A stretch of DNA of 64,000 nt. Source: Helicobacter winghamensis ATCC BAA-430 (GTDB taxonomy: Bacteria; Campylobacterota; Campylobacteria; Campylobacterales; Helicobacteraceae). Location of the stretch: NCBI RefSeq assembly GCF_028751035.1, contig NZ_CP063533.1, forward strand, positions 1,116,001 through 1,180,000, written 5' to 3'. How positions within the stretch are numbered: the stretch's first letter is position 1; each line of letters opens with the position of its first letter. A program made the translations under genes and the position numbers. The notes below the pieces were generated by a model. The model had not been told where the DNA came from and ran no database searches. It saw only the letters and a list, made by a program, of their open reading frames with translations. Below, in pieces: positions 1-8,016 of this stretch.

Positions 1-240
1 TAACTTTTGTAAATCTTGCTTTGGGATTCCGTGTGTGCGAATAATCACTTCCGCTTTTTTTGGAATCTCTTGAATATTCTCATTAACTACAACATTAAAT
101 TTTTCTTTTAAACGATTAATCTCTTTATCATTATGGATTAGAGGACCTAGAGTTATACCATTTGGTTTTTTTTCTGCTAACTCAATCGCGCGTTTTACTC
201 CAAAACAAAATCCATAGTTTTTTGCTAATTTTACTTCCAC
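1..240 (-). CDS. ispH: 4-hydroxy-3-methylbut-2-enyl diphosphate reductase, N-terminal part, cut by window edge
   Basis: Last enzyme of the MEP isoprenoid pathway, a cytosolic 4Fe-4S protein that makes IPP and DMAPP. The translation starts with GTG at 240 and reads MEVKLAKNYGFCFGVKRAI, the typical IspH amino terminus; Cys12 is the first cluster ligand. Later visible signatures are GPLIHNDKEI and RTHGIP. Only the first 80 codons lie in the window. The start follows the aroA stop by two bases and has AAAAAGGG a few bases upstream, so it is translated as the fourth gene of the pheS-pheT-aroA-ispH operon. The identification is secure; the rest of the gene lies outside. Confidence 0.95.
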   Translation of the reverse strand, partial: MEVKLAKNYGFCFGVKRAIELAEKKPNGITLGPLIHNDKEINRLKEKFNVVVNENIQEIPKKAEVIIRTHGIPKQDLQKL

Positions 241-242
241 GC

Positions 243-1547
243 TTACCCTTTTTGGCAAATTTTTGTAAGAGATTGTAAAATTTCCAAAAAATTTGGAAAG
301 GACACATTAATACACTCAGCATTTTCAATCTCCATTCCACTTTTCAATCCAGCAACTGCAAAACTCATCGCAATTCTATGATCCCCAAAGCTATCCACAC
401 AAGCTTTTTTTAACATTCCACCCACAATGTAAAATCCATCGTCTAACTCTTGCGCTTCAATCCCACAAGCCCTAAGATTTTCTACAACTGCCTTGATTCT
501 ATCTGTTTCTTTAACACGCAATTCTTTCGCGTTTTTAACTACACTTTTCCCCTTGGCACAAGCCATTGCAATGGCTAATGCTGGAATCTCATCAATCAAC
601 CAAGAAATTTTCTCACTCAATTCCACAGCCTTTAGACTCTCTGGTGCATTTATGATAATATCGCCGATACTTTCATAAGTTTTTGAAGTTTCTTTATAAG
701 TTATTGTAACGCCCATTTTTTCAAGCACACTAAAAGCTTCAATGCGTGTTTTATTAAGTAAAACATTGCGCAAAATTCCTCTAGAATTTGGCGTAATTGC
801 AACTGCCACCGCAAAGAAAAATGCACTAGAAGGATCTGCTGGAATTTCTAAATTCAACGGTTCTAATTTACTTTTTAATGGCTTTATTTTAATCTCAACT
901 GCACCATTTTTATCTATTGCAGATTCTATCTCCGCTCCCATTCCTTTTAGCATTTTTTCACTATGATCACGGCTTAATTCTGGTTCTTGATAAACACTCT
1001 CACCCTTGGCAAAAAGCGCGCTTAAAAGCATAGCAGATTTAATTTGCGCACTTGGAATCTTGCTAGTATAAAAAAAGGATTCCAACTTTGGATTCCCTTT
1101 AATAACCAAAGGCGCAAACTCACCACTGCTTCTCCCTAAAATCTCCGCACCAATACTTCTTAAAGGCTCAACAATTCGCTTCATAGGGCGTTTATTAAGA
1201 TACATATCCCCACTTAAAACAAAGATTCCATTTTGCGCACTTAATAGCCCAAGATACAGGCGCATTGCTGTCCCTGCATTACCACAATACAGAATCGTAT
1301 TGGGCTCTTGAATGTTTTTTGGCGGTGTTAGCAACAATCCCCCATGACATTTTTCAACGCTTAAACCTAGTTTTTTTGCAATCTCTAGCGTATCTAGCGT
1401 ATCTTCGCCCTCTAAATAATTCTTTACAAAACTAGGCTTATCACTAAGAAGCGCGAACATTGCGCAACGATGTGAAATAGACTTATCAGAAGCAATCTTG
1501 TCTGTTTCTAGCTCAAAACCTTGTGTTTTGCTAACTTCTAACTTCAT
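243..1547 (-). CDS. aroA: 3-phosphoshikimate 1-carboxyvinyltransferase (EPSP synthase)
   Basis: Sixth step of the shikimate pathway: joins PEP to shikimate-3-phosphate in the cytosol. The 434-residue length is normal for the family. Visible signatures are SDKSISHRCAMF near residue 20 (shikimate-3-phosphate binding), LYCGNAGTAMRL near 87 (PEP loop), RPMKRIVEPL near 120, DEIPALAIAMA near 317 with the catalytic Asp, and the carboxy-terminal RVKETDRI and SFGDHRIAM blocks. Its start overlaps the pheT stop by four bases (ATGA type), so it is translationally coupled to the synthetase genes. Nothing in it looks damaged. Confidence 0.97.
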   Translation of the reverse strand: MKLEVSKTQGFELETDKIASDKSISHRCAMFALLSDKPSFVKNYLEGEDTLDTLEIAKKLGLSVEKCHGGLLLTPPKNIQEPNTILYCGNAGTAMRLYLGLLSAQNGIFVLSGDMYLNKRPMKRIVEPLRSIGAEILGRSSGEFAPLVIKGNPKLESFFYTSKIPSAQIKSAMLLSALFAKGESVYQEPELSRDHSEKMLKGMGAEIESAIDKNGAVEIKIKPLKSKLEPLNLEIPADPSSAFFFAVAVAITPNSRGILRNVLLNKTRIEAFSVLEKMGVTITYKETSKTYESIGDIIINAPESLKAVELSEKISWLIDEIPALAIAMACAKGKSVVKNAKELRVKETDRIKAVVENLRACGIEAQELDDGFYIVGGMLKKACVDSFGDHRIAMSFAVAGLKSGMEIENAECINVSFPNFLEILQSLTKICQKG

Positions 1548-3898
1548 CGCAATTCTACTCCAAAGGAATTTTTAAGCTCTTCTAACACAACCTCCAAAGC
1601 TGCATTAATATCCTTTTCTTCCAGTGTTTTGACATCTGATTGCAAAGCAAAGCGAATCGTCAAACTCATTTTATCTTGCAAGGTGGAATCCTCATAAATA
1701 TCAAGCGGATAAAATCCAACTATGCTAGGCACTTTTAAGCTTTCAATACATTTTCTAATCTCATAATATGGAATCTTTTTATCCAAAACTACGCTTAAAT
1801 CTCTCTGTGCTTTTTGAAACTTTGAATACATTTGCACTTGTGGAATCGCTTCGGTTAGCAAGTCCAAATCTAACTCACAAAGATAAGTTTCATCTAATCC
1901 AAACTCGCTAGCAAATTGTGGATGCAAGGTTGCAATCACGCCCACTTCTTTGCCATTTTGAAGCACCTTTGCACATTGTCCGCTATGAAATAGCTTAATT
2001 TTAGATTCCAATGGTTCTAAGCTAAATTCTCCTATTACACGCGCAATTCTATCGCAAAAGCCAAAATACCCCTCTCTTATACCCTTTGCATTTGGGTAGC
2101 GTTCTTCACACAGTAAACCACTTTGGATAAAGCCAAGACTAGCCCTTTGTTCGCGCTTCTTATCATACACAGCCCCCATTTCAAAAAGACTGACCGCATT
2201 AAAGCCATTGTTGCAATTATGCACAACAGCCCTTAAAAGTCCAAGCAATAGCGTGCTACGCAAAGTATTTAAATCCTGCGTGATAGGATTTAGCAAATCC
2301 AGCGTGTCTTCTAACACTTCAAACCCACAACTTTGAAGCTTCTCCCTATCCTCAAAGACAAAATGCACCGCTTCGTTAAAGCCCACTCCAATAGCTTTTT
2401 GTGCGATTTTTCTCTTAAAATAATATTCTCTTAAGGCATCATCACTCTGATGATTTTGCACAAACACAAGCGGTGCGCTAGGCACATTATCAATCCCATA
2501 AAAACGGATAATTTCCTCTGCTACATCTTGCGCACTTACAATATCGTGGCGAAATAAAGGTGGCTCTGCGATGATAAAATTCTCATCACTTGCAATCTCC
2601 ACGCCAAAGCCAAGCCCTTTTAAAATATTAATCACCTTTAACTTTTCTAAACACACACCAATAATGCGCCCCATTAACTCTAAATCAATCGTAATAGGAT
2701 CTTTTGGCGGTATTTCAATAAACCCTTGCGTATCTGTATATAAAACTCCCTCTTCTCCTAAAAGTAAGCCTGAAAGCACAGATAGCCCAACTTTTAAATC
2801 CGGGCAGCTCCCACGCGAAGTGCGTTGAAACACCTTAAGATCTACCTTTGTTTTTGTTTCCATTACCTTTTGTGCGATAATCTCTGGTGCAATATAACTT
2901 GCTTCAAGCACGATAAATTCTTTTTCTTTTACTAAAGATTCCTTACTTTCATAAGCGCAAAGCTCCACACCAATAGTAGATAGTTTCTCATTTTCGTGAT
3001 AAATACTCTCAAGTCCGCGTTCATCTTTTTTAAGCGTTAAAACAACCTTTTGTCCATCAAGCTGGCAAAAACTTTGCGGATACGCATTTAAAATCACTCC
3101 ACTAAAAAGTGTGCTAAAACTTAGTGCATCTTTGAGCCAAGAATTTTCTAAGATTCCATTATGCGCTAAAAGCAAATTCACACATAAAGGCAATGCACTA
3201 GGTTTTATTTCCATTGCTTGAAAAAGCAAAGACGCATCATGCTTATCATTGGCAACAATTTGAAGCACTCTCCCAATTCCTGGAGCATTGTCAGAAACTT
3301 TTGGCGGATTAAGTGGCTTTAATTCCAAATCAAACGCCACGCTTAAATCCCTAGCAACCCCCATTAAGCTCATACAATCCCCACGATTTGGCGTGATAGA
3401 AATCTCATAGATTTCATCATTAAACACAGGATATTCACTAATTTCCTTGCCGATAACCAACTCGCCAATACTAGAATCTAATTCTACAATTCCATCATTA
3501 ACCTTTGGAAATCCAAGCTCTGCTGTAGAACATAGCATTCCACAACTCTCCACCCCCCTAAGCATAGCTTTTTTAATGGTAATACCGGGGAGTTCAGCTC
3601 CTTCAAGTGCAACTGCAACATAAATCCCTTCTCTTGCATTTGACGCACCACACACGATTTGGCGTGTTTCATAACTTCCTTCTGTGCCACTAATTGCCAC
3701 TTGTGTAACATTTAGCTTTGTTGCATCTGGATGCTTTTGACACTCTAAAATCTTACCTACAACCACTCTCTTTGGTGCAACCACCGCACAAAAAGATTCC
3801 ACCTCTAGCCCAATCTTATTTAAAGTGCTATACATCATCGCGCTGGTGATATTCTTTAGTGGTAAAATATGACTTAAAATACTGCGTGTAAAAATCAT
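1544..3898 (-). CDS. pheT: phenylalanine--tRNA ligase beta subunit
   Basis: Beta chain of the alpha2-beta2 phenylalanyl-tRNA synthetase, which charges tRNA-Phe and carries the editing site. The 784 residues show the expected order: a tRNA-binding OB fold at about residues 40-150 ([20 protein letters not shown]), the B3/B4 editing region ([19 protein letters not shown]), B5 and the catalytic-like core in the middle ([16 protein letters not shown]), and a carboxy-terminal FDX-ACB anticodon-binding domain ([19 protein letters not shown]). It overlaps pheS by four bases upstream and aroA by four bases downstream, so the three are one transcript. Confidence 0.97.
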   Translation of the reverse strand: MIFTRSILSHILPLKNITSAMMYSTLNKIGLEVESFCAVVAPKRVVVGKILECQKHPDATKLNVTQVAISGTEGSYETRQIVCGASNAREGIYVAVALEGAELPGITIKKAMLRGVESCGMLCSTAELGFPKVNDGIVELDSSIGELVIGKEISEYPVFNDEIYEISITPNRGDCMSLMGVARDLSVAFDLELKPLNPPKVSDNAPGIGRVLQIVANDKHDASLLFQAMEIKPSALPLCVNLLLAHNGILENSWLKDALSFSTLFSGVILNAYPQSFCQLDGQKVVLTLKKDERGLESIYHENEKLSTIGVELCAYESKESLVKEKEFIVLEASYIAPEIIAQKVMETKTKVDLKVFQRTSRGSCPDLKVGLSVLSGLLLGEEGVLYTDTQGFIEIPPKDPITIDLELMGRIIGVCLEKLKVINILKGLGFGVEIASDENFIIAEPPLFRHDIVSAQDVAEEIIRFYGIDNVPSAPLVFVQNHQSDDALREYYFKRKIAQKAIGVGFNEAVHFVFEDREKLQSCGFEVLEDTLDLLNPITQDLNTLRSTLLLGLLRAVVHNCNNGFNAVSLFEMGAVYDKKREQRASLGFIQSGLLCEERYPNAKGIREGYFGFCDRIARVIGEFSLEPLESKIKLFHSGQCAKVLQNGKEVGVIATLHPQFASEFGLDETYLCELDLDLLTEAIPQVQMYSKFQKAQRDLSVVLDKKIPYYEIRKCIESLKVPSIVGFYPLDIYEDSTLQDKMSLTIRFALQSDVKTLEEKDINAALEVVLEELKNSFGVELR

Positions 3899-4890
3899 TT
3901 AAATTGCTCCAAAATTCTTAAATCACTCTCAAAAAATGCCCTTAAATCTGGCACACTATATGCTAGCATTGCAAATCTTTCTACTCCAAGCCCAAAGGCA
4001 TAACCGCTCACATTTTCATAACCAACTGCCCTAAAAACATTCTCATCTACAACGCCACATCCAAGCACTTCTAGCCACCCTGTGTGCGAACATACACGAC
4101 AACCTTTACCTTGACAAAAAATACAGCTCATATCCACTTCGGCACTTGGCTCTGTAAAAGGAAAGAAGCTAGAGCGGAATCGCACTTTTACATCTCCGAA
4201 CATATATTTCAAAAAGTCTTCTAAAATAAACTTTAAATGCGCAAAACTTACAGAATCCTTGCCACTCTCCACTACAAGCCCTTCTACTTGATGAAACATA
4301 GGTGTATGCGTTAAATCATAATCACATCTAAATACATTTCCCGGACAAATCATACGGATAGGCGGCTTTTGCGATTCCATTGTGCGGATTTGCACAGGTG
4401 AAGTGTGTGTGCGCAAAAGTTTCCCGTCTTTAAAATAAAAGGTATCTTGCATATCTCTTGCAGGGTGATATTTAGGCAAATTCAAGGCTTCAAAATTATG
4501 AAAATCATCTTCTATCAAAGGTCCCATTTTAAGCGCGAAATTCATTCCTACAAAATATTCTACAATCCTATCTAACATCAACATTACAGGGTGATTTGCT
4601 CCCTTTAAATTACTTGGACTAAAAAGAGAAACATCAATTTTTTCTGCGCTTAATTTTGCTTCTAATTCTTTTAAGCTTAAAGCTTCTTTTTTATCAGCTA
4701 ATGCCTTTTCAAAACGCATTTTTAGAGTGTTTAGCTCTTTTGCAAGTGTTTTTTTGCTCTCCCCATCGCAAGTTTTAAGCTCCGCAAACTTTGCTGTTAA
4801 ACTCCCCTTTTTTCCCATTACTAAAATGCGGATTTCTTCTAATTCTGCAGTAGTTTGCGCATCATCAATCTTAGAAAATATAGCTTCCAT
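3895..4890 (-). CDS. pheS: phenylalanine--tRNA ligase alpha subunit
   Basis: Catalytic alpha chain of phenylalanyl-tRNA synthetase (class II). At 331 residues it has the amino-terminal coiled-coil arm (about 1-80), then motif 2 ([31 protein letters not shown]) and motif 3 (GFGLGVERF-like [12 protein letters not shown] near the end). Between the FTEPSAEVD motif and WLEVLGCG there is a four-cysteine insert, [12 protein letters not shown], absent from the E. coli enzyme but present in other bacterial PheS proteins such as that of Bacillus; it is probably a small zinc knuckle. First gene of the operon, with GCAGGAAAACA before the ATG. Confidence 0.97.
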   Translation of the reverse strand: MEAIFSKIDDAQTTAELEEIRILVMGKKGSLTAKFAELKTCDGESKKTLAKELNTLKMRFEKALADKKEALSLKELEAKLSAEKIDVSLFSPSNLKGANHPVMLMLDRIVEYFVGMNFALKMGPLIEDDFHNFEALNLPKYHPARDMQDTFYFKDGKLLRTHTSPVQIRTMESQKPPIRMICPGNVFRCDYDLTHTPMFHQVEGLVVESGKDSVSFAHLKFILEDFLKYMFGDVKVRFRSSFFPFTEPSAEVDMSCIFCQGKGCRVCSHTGWLEVLGCGVVDENVFRAVGYENVSGYAFGLGVERFAMLAYSVPDLRAFFESDLRILEQFK

Positions 4891-4921
4891 TGTTTTCCTG
4901 CTTTTATAAAATAATGATGAG

Positions 4922-4927
4922 ATTGTA
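4922..4927 (-). promoter_or_regulatory. putative -10 box for the pheS operon
   Basis: TACAAT on the minus strand, about 32 bases upstream of the pheS start, in an AT-rich spacer between divergently transcribed genes. Position and sequence fit a sigma-70 -10 element, which in these bacteria is often used without a clear -35 box. Confidence 0.4.
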
Positions 4928-4961
4928 TTAAAAAATATTTTTACTTTGCTTAATATTTAGG

Positions 4962-4967
4962 TAAAAT
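4962..4967 (+). promoter_or_regulatory. putative -10 box for the HIT-yciI gene pair
   Basis: TAAAAT preceded by GG on the plus strand, 31 bases before the HIT start codon, in the divergent spacer shared with pheS. The Shine-Dalgarno AAAAAGGTG lies between it and the ATG. Assigned on position and match only. Confidence 0.35.
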
Positions 4968-4998
4968 TATAGAATTCAATCAATAAAAAGGTGAAAAA

Positions 4999-5379
4999 AT
5001 GAGCGTATTTGAAAAAATTATCAAAGGCGAAATTCCTTGCAATAAGGTGCTAGAAAACGATGATTTTTTAGCATTCCACGACATTGCGCCAAAGGCTCCA
5101 ATCCATGTTTTAGCAATCCCTAAAAAGTTTGCAAAAGATTTTCAAGAACTAGAACCGCAAGAAATGGCAGGTTTAACAAGCTTCATTCAAGAAGTTGCTA
5201 AACTCTTAGGGCTTGATAAAAGCGGTTATCGCATTATTAGCAATGTAGGTGTTGATGGCGGACAAGAGATTCCTTATTTGCACTTCCACATTCTAGGCGG
5301 AGCAAAATTGCGTTGGGATAATTTAGCACAAAATATCTCTGAAAAACAACGCTTAGAAGAAGCTAAAAAGGGAATGTAA
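4999..5379 (+). CDS. HIT-family nucleotide-binding protein (HinT-like)
   Basis: Small cytosolic histidine triad protein of 126 residues, in a family of purine nucleoside phosphoramidases. It begins SVFEKIIKGEIPCNKVLEND and contains FHDIAPKAPIHVLAIPKK, both typical of the HINT branch. The triad region reads IPYLHFHILGG. Aligned by eye with human HINT1 (YHVHLHVLGG), the middle, nucleophilic His and the third His are kept, but the first is Tyr. Whether this is general in the lineage cannot be judged here. The Shine-Dalgarno is AAAAAGGTG. It is followed after 11 bases by the YciI-like gene, so the two are probably cotranscribed. Confidence 0.92.
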   Translation: MSVFEKIIKGEIPCNKVLENDDFLAFHDIAPKAPIHVLAIPKKFAKDFQELEPQEMAGLTSFIQEVAKLLGLDKSGYRIISNVGVDGGQEIPYLHFHILGGAKLRWDNLAQNISEKQRLEEAKKGM

Positions 5380-5390
5380 GGGGAGAAGCA

Positions 5391-5690
5391 ATGAAAAATC
5401 TGTTTGTAATTTTAGTTACCTATACAAAGCCACTAGAAATTATTGAAAGTATTTTGCAAGAACATCGTGCCTTTCTGCAAAAGGGCTATGAAAGCGGACA
5501 TTTGCTAGCTAGCGGACCACAAAATCCCAAAAAAGGTGGAATCGTTATAGGAAAATTTGATTCTAAGGAATCTGTCGAAACATTTTTTAAATACGATCCT
5601 TACGCTCAAAACAATGTCGCCACTTATCAAGTCTTAGAATTTACCCCAGTGCTACATCATACACTTTTGAAAGACTTTTTAGAAGTTTAG
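5391..5690 (+). CDS. YciI-like domain protein
   Basis: A 99-residue protein of the YCII-related family, dimeric ferredoxin-like fold proteins whose in vivo roles are mostly unknown. It shows the family pattern: an amino-terminal strand (LFVILVTYTKP), a conserved His in EHRAFLQKGYESGHLLASGP, and the FFKYDPYAQNNVATYQVLEF block with the Asp that pairs with the His in the putative active site. The gene has GGGGAGAAGCA before its ATG and is 11 bases downstream of the HIT gene. No substrate can be assigned from sequence. Confidence 0.85.
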   Translation: MKNLFVILVTYTKPLEIIESILQEHRAFLQKGYESGHLLASGPQNPKKGGIVIGKFDSKESVETFFKYDPYAQNNVATYQVLEFTPVLHHTLLKDFLEV

Positions 5691-5696
5691 CATTTT

Positions 5697-5717
5697 AGAT
5701 TCCAATTTATGGAATCT
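5697..5717. terminator. hairpin between convergent genes
   Basis: AGATTCCA and TGGAATCT (8 bp perfect stem, 5-base loop ATTTA), preceded by TTT and followed by TTAAAC. It sits between the YciI-like gene and the convergent epimerase, touching the epimerase stop codon, so it can serve as a bidirectional terminator. The stem contains GATTCC/GGAATC. Confidence 0.55.
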
Positions 5718-6769
5718 TAAACTTTAAAAAACTCTCTATACCAAGCTATGAAGTTTTTAATCCCAGTTTCTATACTTGTGTTTGGCTTGTAATCAATCTC
5801 TTTAATTAAATCATCAACATTTGCATAAGTTGCTGGCACATCTCCGGGCTGAAGTGGAAGCATATTCTTTTGTGCTGTGATACCTAGCTCTTTTTCAATT
5901 GCTTCTATAAAATCCATTAATCGCACAGGATTATTATTTCCAATATTATAGATTTTATAAGGTGCTTTTGAGCTATGCGGATCTGGGGCTTTGCCACTCC
6001 ACTCTGCATTTGGTTCTGCATTATTATCAATTACACGCACAACACCTTCTACAATATCATCTACATAAGTAAAGTCTCTTAGCATTTCTCCGTGATTAAA
6101 CACATCAATAGGCTTGCCTTCTAAAATCGCCTTTGTAAATAAAAACAACGCCATATCCGGACGCCCCCAAGGACCATAAACCGTAAAGAAGCGCAAACCC
6201 GTTGTTGGCAATCCAAAAAGATAAGAATAAGTATGCGCCATAAGCTCATTACTCTTTTTGCTTGCTGCATATAAACTAATAGGATGATCCACATTATCAC
6301 TTGTGCTAAAAGGCATATTTTCATTTAAGCCATACACTGATGAGCTTGAAGCATAGGCTAAGTGCTTAATATTATGGTGCCTACACGCCTCTAGGATATT
6401 CACAAACCCCACAATATTACTATCCACATACGCATAAGGATTCACTAAAGAATATCTCACACCTGCTTGTGCAGCAAGATTGCAAACCTTATCAAACTTT
6501 TCTTTTTCAAAAAGTTTAAAAAGATTCTCTCTATCCTCTAAATTTAATTTAATAAAGCGATAGTTTGGATATTTTTCACTCTGAACCAACGCATTATACG
6601 CAATTGCATTTTGCGCAATCCCTGCATTTTCTAAACGCCCATATTTAATACGCACATCATAATAATCATTAATACAATCAAGTCCTACAACTTCATCACC
6701 ACGCTCTAGCAAGCGTTTTGCAAGAAATGACCCAATAAACCCTGCTGTTCCTGTTACTAAAATTTTCAT
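5717..6769 (-). CDS. NAD-dependent epimerase, UDP-glucuronate 4-epimerase-like
   Basis: Extended short-chain dehydrogenase of 350 residues that probably interconverts UDP-sugars for surface polysaccharide. The amino terminus [20 protein letters not shown] carries the GxxGxxG NAD-binding motif; catalytic YAASKKSNE (YxxxK) lies near residue 167 with an SSSSVYG serine block before it; [18 protein letters not shown] and [12 protein letters not shown] are typical of the CapI/LspL UDP-glucuronate epimerase group. Exact substrate is inferred. It lies one base after the stop of the aminotransferase gene, so both are on one transcript, although no shared pathway is obvious. Confidence 0.85.
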   Translation of the reverse strand: MKILVTGTAGFIGSFLAKRLLERGDEVVGLDCINDYYDVRIKYGRLENAGIAQNAIAYNALVQSEKYPNYRFIKLNLEDRENLFKLFEKEKFDKVCNLAAQAGVRYSLVNPYAYVDSNIVGFVNILEACRHHNIKHLAYASSSSVYGLNENMPFSTSDNVDHPISLYAASKKSNELMAHTYSYLFGLPTTGLRFFTVYGPWGRPDMALFLFTKAILEGKPIDVFNHGEMLRDFTYVDDIVEGVVRVIDNNAEPNAEWSGKAPDPHSSKAPYKIYNIGNNNPVRLMDFIEAIEKELGITAQKNMLPLQPGDVPATYANVDDLIKEIDYKPNTSIETGIKNFIAWYREFFKV

Positions 6770-6770
6770 A

Positions 6771-7886
6771 TTATTGCTTTAAAACTCTAAAATATTGTTC
6801 CATAAAAATCTGATTTGCTAGCCCGTTAAACTTACGGATTCCAAGCATATCAAGACTTAACTCCACTGCATTAACTACCCAAGAAATCTCACTAATTCCA
6901 ACCATTCCCATATGGTTGATTCTAAAAATCTTGCCCTTTAAGTCATCTTGACCGCCAGCAATATTAACTTCATAGGTATTTTTTAATACTTTTCTTATCT
7001 TATCGCTCTCTTCATGATACACGCAAGTCATACTTAATGCTGGAATTGTAGGATAAATCTTAAGTCCTATTCCTTCCATAGCAGCATCACAAGCTAAAGA
7101 GCGTGCCTTTGTTTGATGATAAATTGTATCATAGCCTATCTCTTTTGCACGCTCTAAAAAGGCACAAAGCCCTATAATAATAGTCGTTGGTGCAGTCCAA
7201 GCCGTTGTATTTTTAACTTGATTTTTAAGCTCTGTTTTTAAGTTAAAATAAAACCCCACATCGCGTTCTTGAATTTTTTCCACCGCTTTTTGGCTAAGCC
7301 CAATAATACTAAGTCCAGGCGGTAGCATAAAAGCCTTTTGTGAGCCACCAATAAGCGCATCAACATAAGTCATATCCAAAGGTTCTACACCCATTGCAGT
7401 GATTCCATCTACAATCACCATTATTTCAGGATTATACTCTTTTACTGCTTTTGCAAGCACTTCATAAGAATGTCTCAAGCCCCCAGCACTCTCGCACGCT
7501 TGGATACAAAACGCATCAATCTCTGGATTTGCTTTAAGCGCATCTATAACCTGCTCTAGGCTTGCTGGAATATCCCAAGGATTCTTAATTTCCACATTTG
7601 GAATCTTAAATGCTCTAGCAATCTTGCCAAATCTCTCTCCAAATTTTCCACTATTAATACTTAAAAGCTTTTTTTCACATAGCGAAGTTACGCAAGCTTC
7701 CATTGCTCCACTTCCAGAGCTTGCAAGCATTAGCACTTCAGGCAAACCAATCACTTCTTTAAGCAATGCGCGTGTTTTTGCAAAAATCTCTTCAAACTCT
7801 GGAGTGCGATGATGGATTGTAGGCTCACTCATTGCCACACGAACAAACTCTGGCACAGGCGTTGGACCGGGAGTAAAAAGCAACAT
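6771..7886 (-). CDS. class V aminotransferase (alanine/serine-glyoxylate aminotransferase family)
   Basis: PLP-dependent aminotransferase of about 371 residues, cytosolic. It starts [15 protein letters not shown], the typical amino terminus of the alanine-glyoxylate and phosphonopyruvate-transaminase-like group; [13 protein letters not shown] binds the cofactor phosphate, [16 protein letters not shown] carries the ring-binding Asp, and [13 protein letters not shown] holds the Schiff-base Lys near residue 188. The frame stays open upstream to a TTG at 7901, but AAGGAGA at 7891-7897 lies correctly before the ATG at 7886, so the shorter start is chosen. Substrate pair is not predictable. Confidence 0.88.
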   Translation of the reverse strand: MLLFTPGPTPVPEFVRVAMSEPTIHHRTPEFEEIFAKTRALLKEVIGLPEVLMLASSGSGAMEACVTSLCEKKLLSINSGKFGERFGKIARAFKIPNVEIKNPWDIPASLEQVIDALKANPEIDAFCIQACESAGGLRHSYEVLAKAVKEYNPEIMVIVDGITAMGVEPLDMTYVDALIGGSQKAFMLPPGLSIIGLSQKAVEKIQERDVGFYFNLKTELKNQVKNTTAWTAPTTIIIGLCAFLERAKEIGYDTIYHQTKARSLACDAAMEGIGLKIYPTIPALSMTCVYHEESDKIRKVLKNTYEVNIAGGQDDLKGKIFRINHMGMVGISEISWVVNAVELSLDMLGIRKFNGLANQIFMEQYFRVLKQ

Positions 7887-7980
7887 AAAATCTCCTTGCA
7901 AAATTTAATGCCCGCAATTATATCGCAAGTTTTACTAACTTTTCATTAACAAGCCTAACTAAAAAAATTCTAAATTTTGT

Positions 7981-7986
7981 TATAAT
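7981..7986 (+). promoter_or_regulatory. putative -10 box for uvrA
   Basis: A perfect TATAAT preceded by TTTTGT, 31 bases upstream of the uvrA TTG start, in the divergent spacer with the aminotransferase gene. Confidence 0.55.
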
Positions 7987-8016
7987 CACAGATTTATTTC
8001 ACTTTAAAGGCTAACT

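Noticed and set aside
3895-4890. Four-cysteine insert of PheS as a novel domain
   Set aside because: The same type of insert occurs in PheS of other bacteria, such as Bacillus, so it is a known variant.
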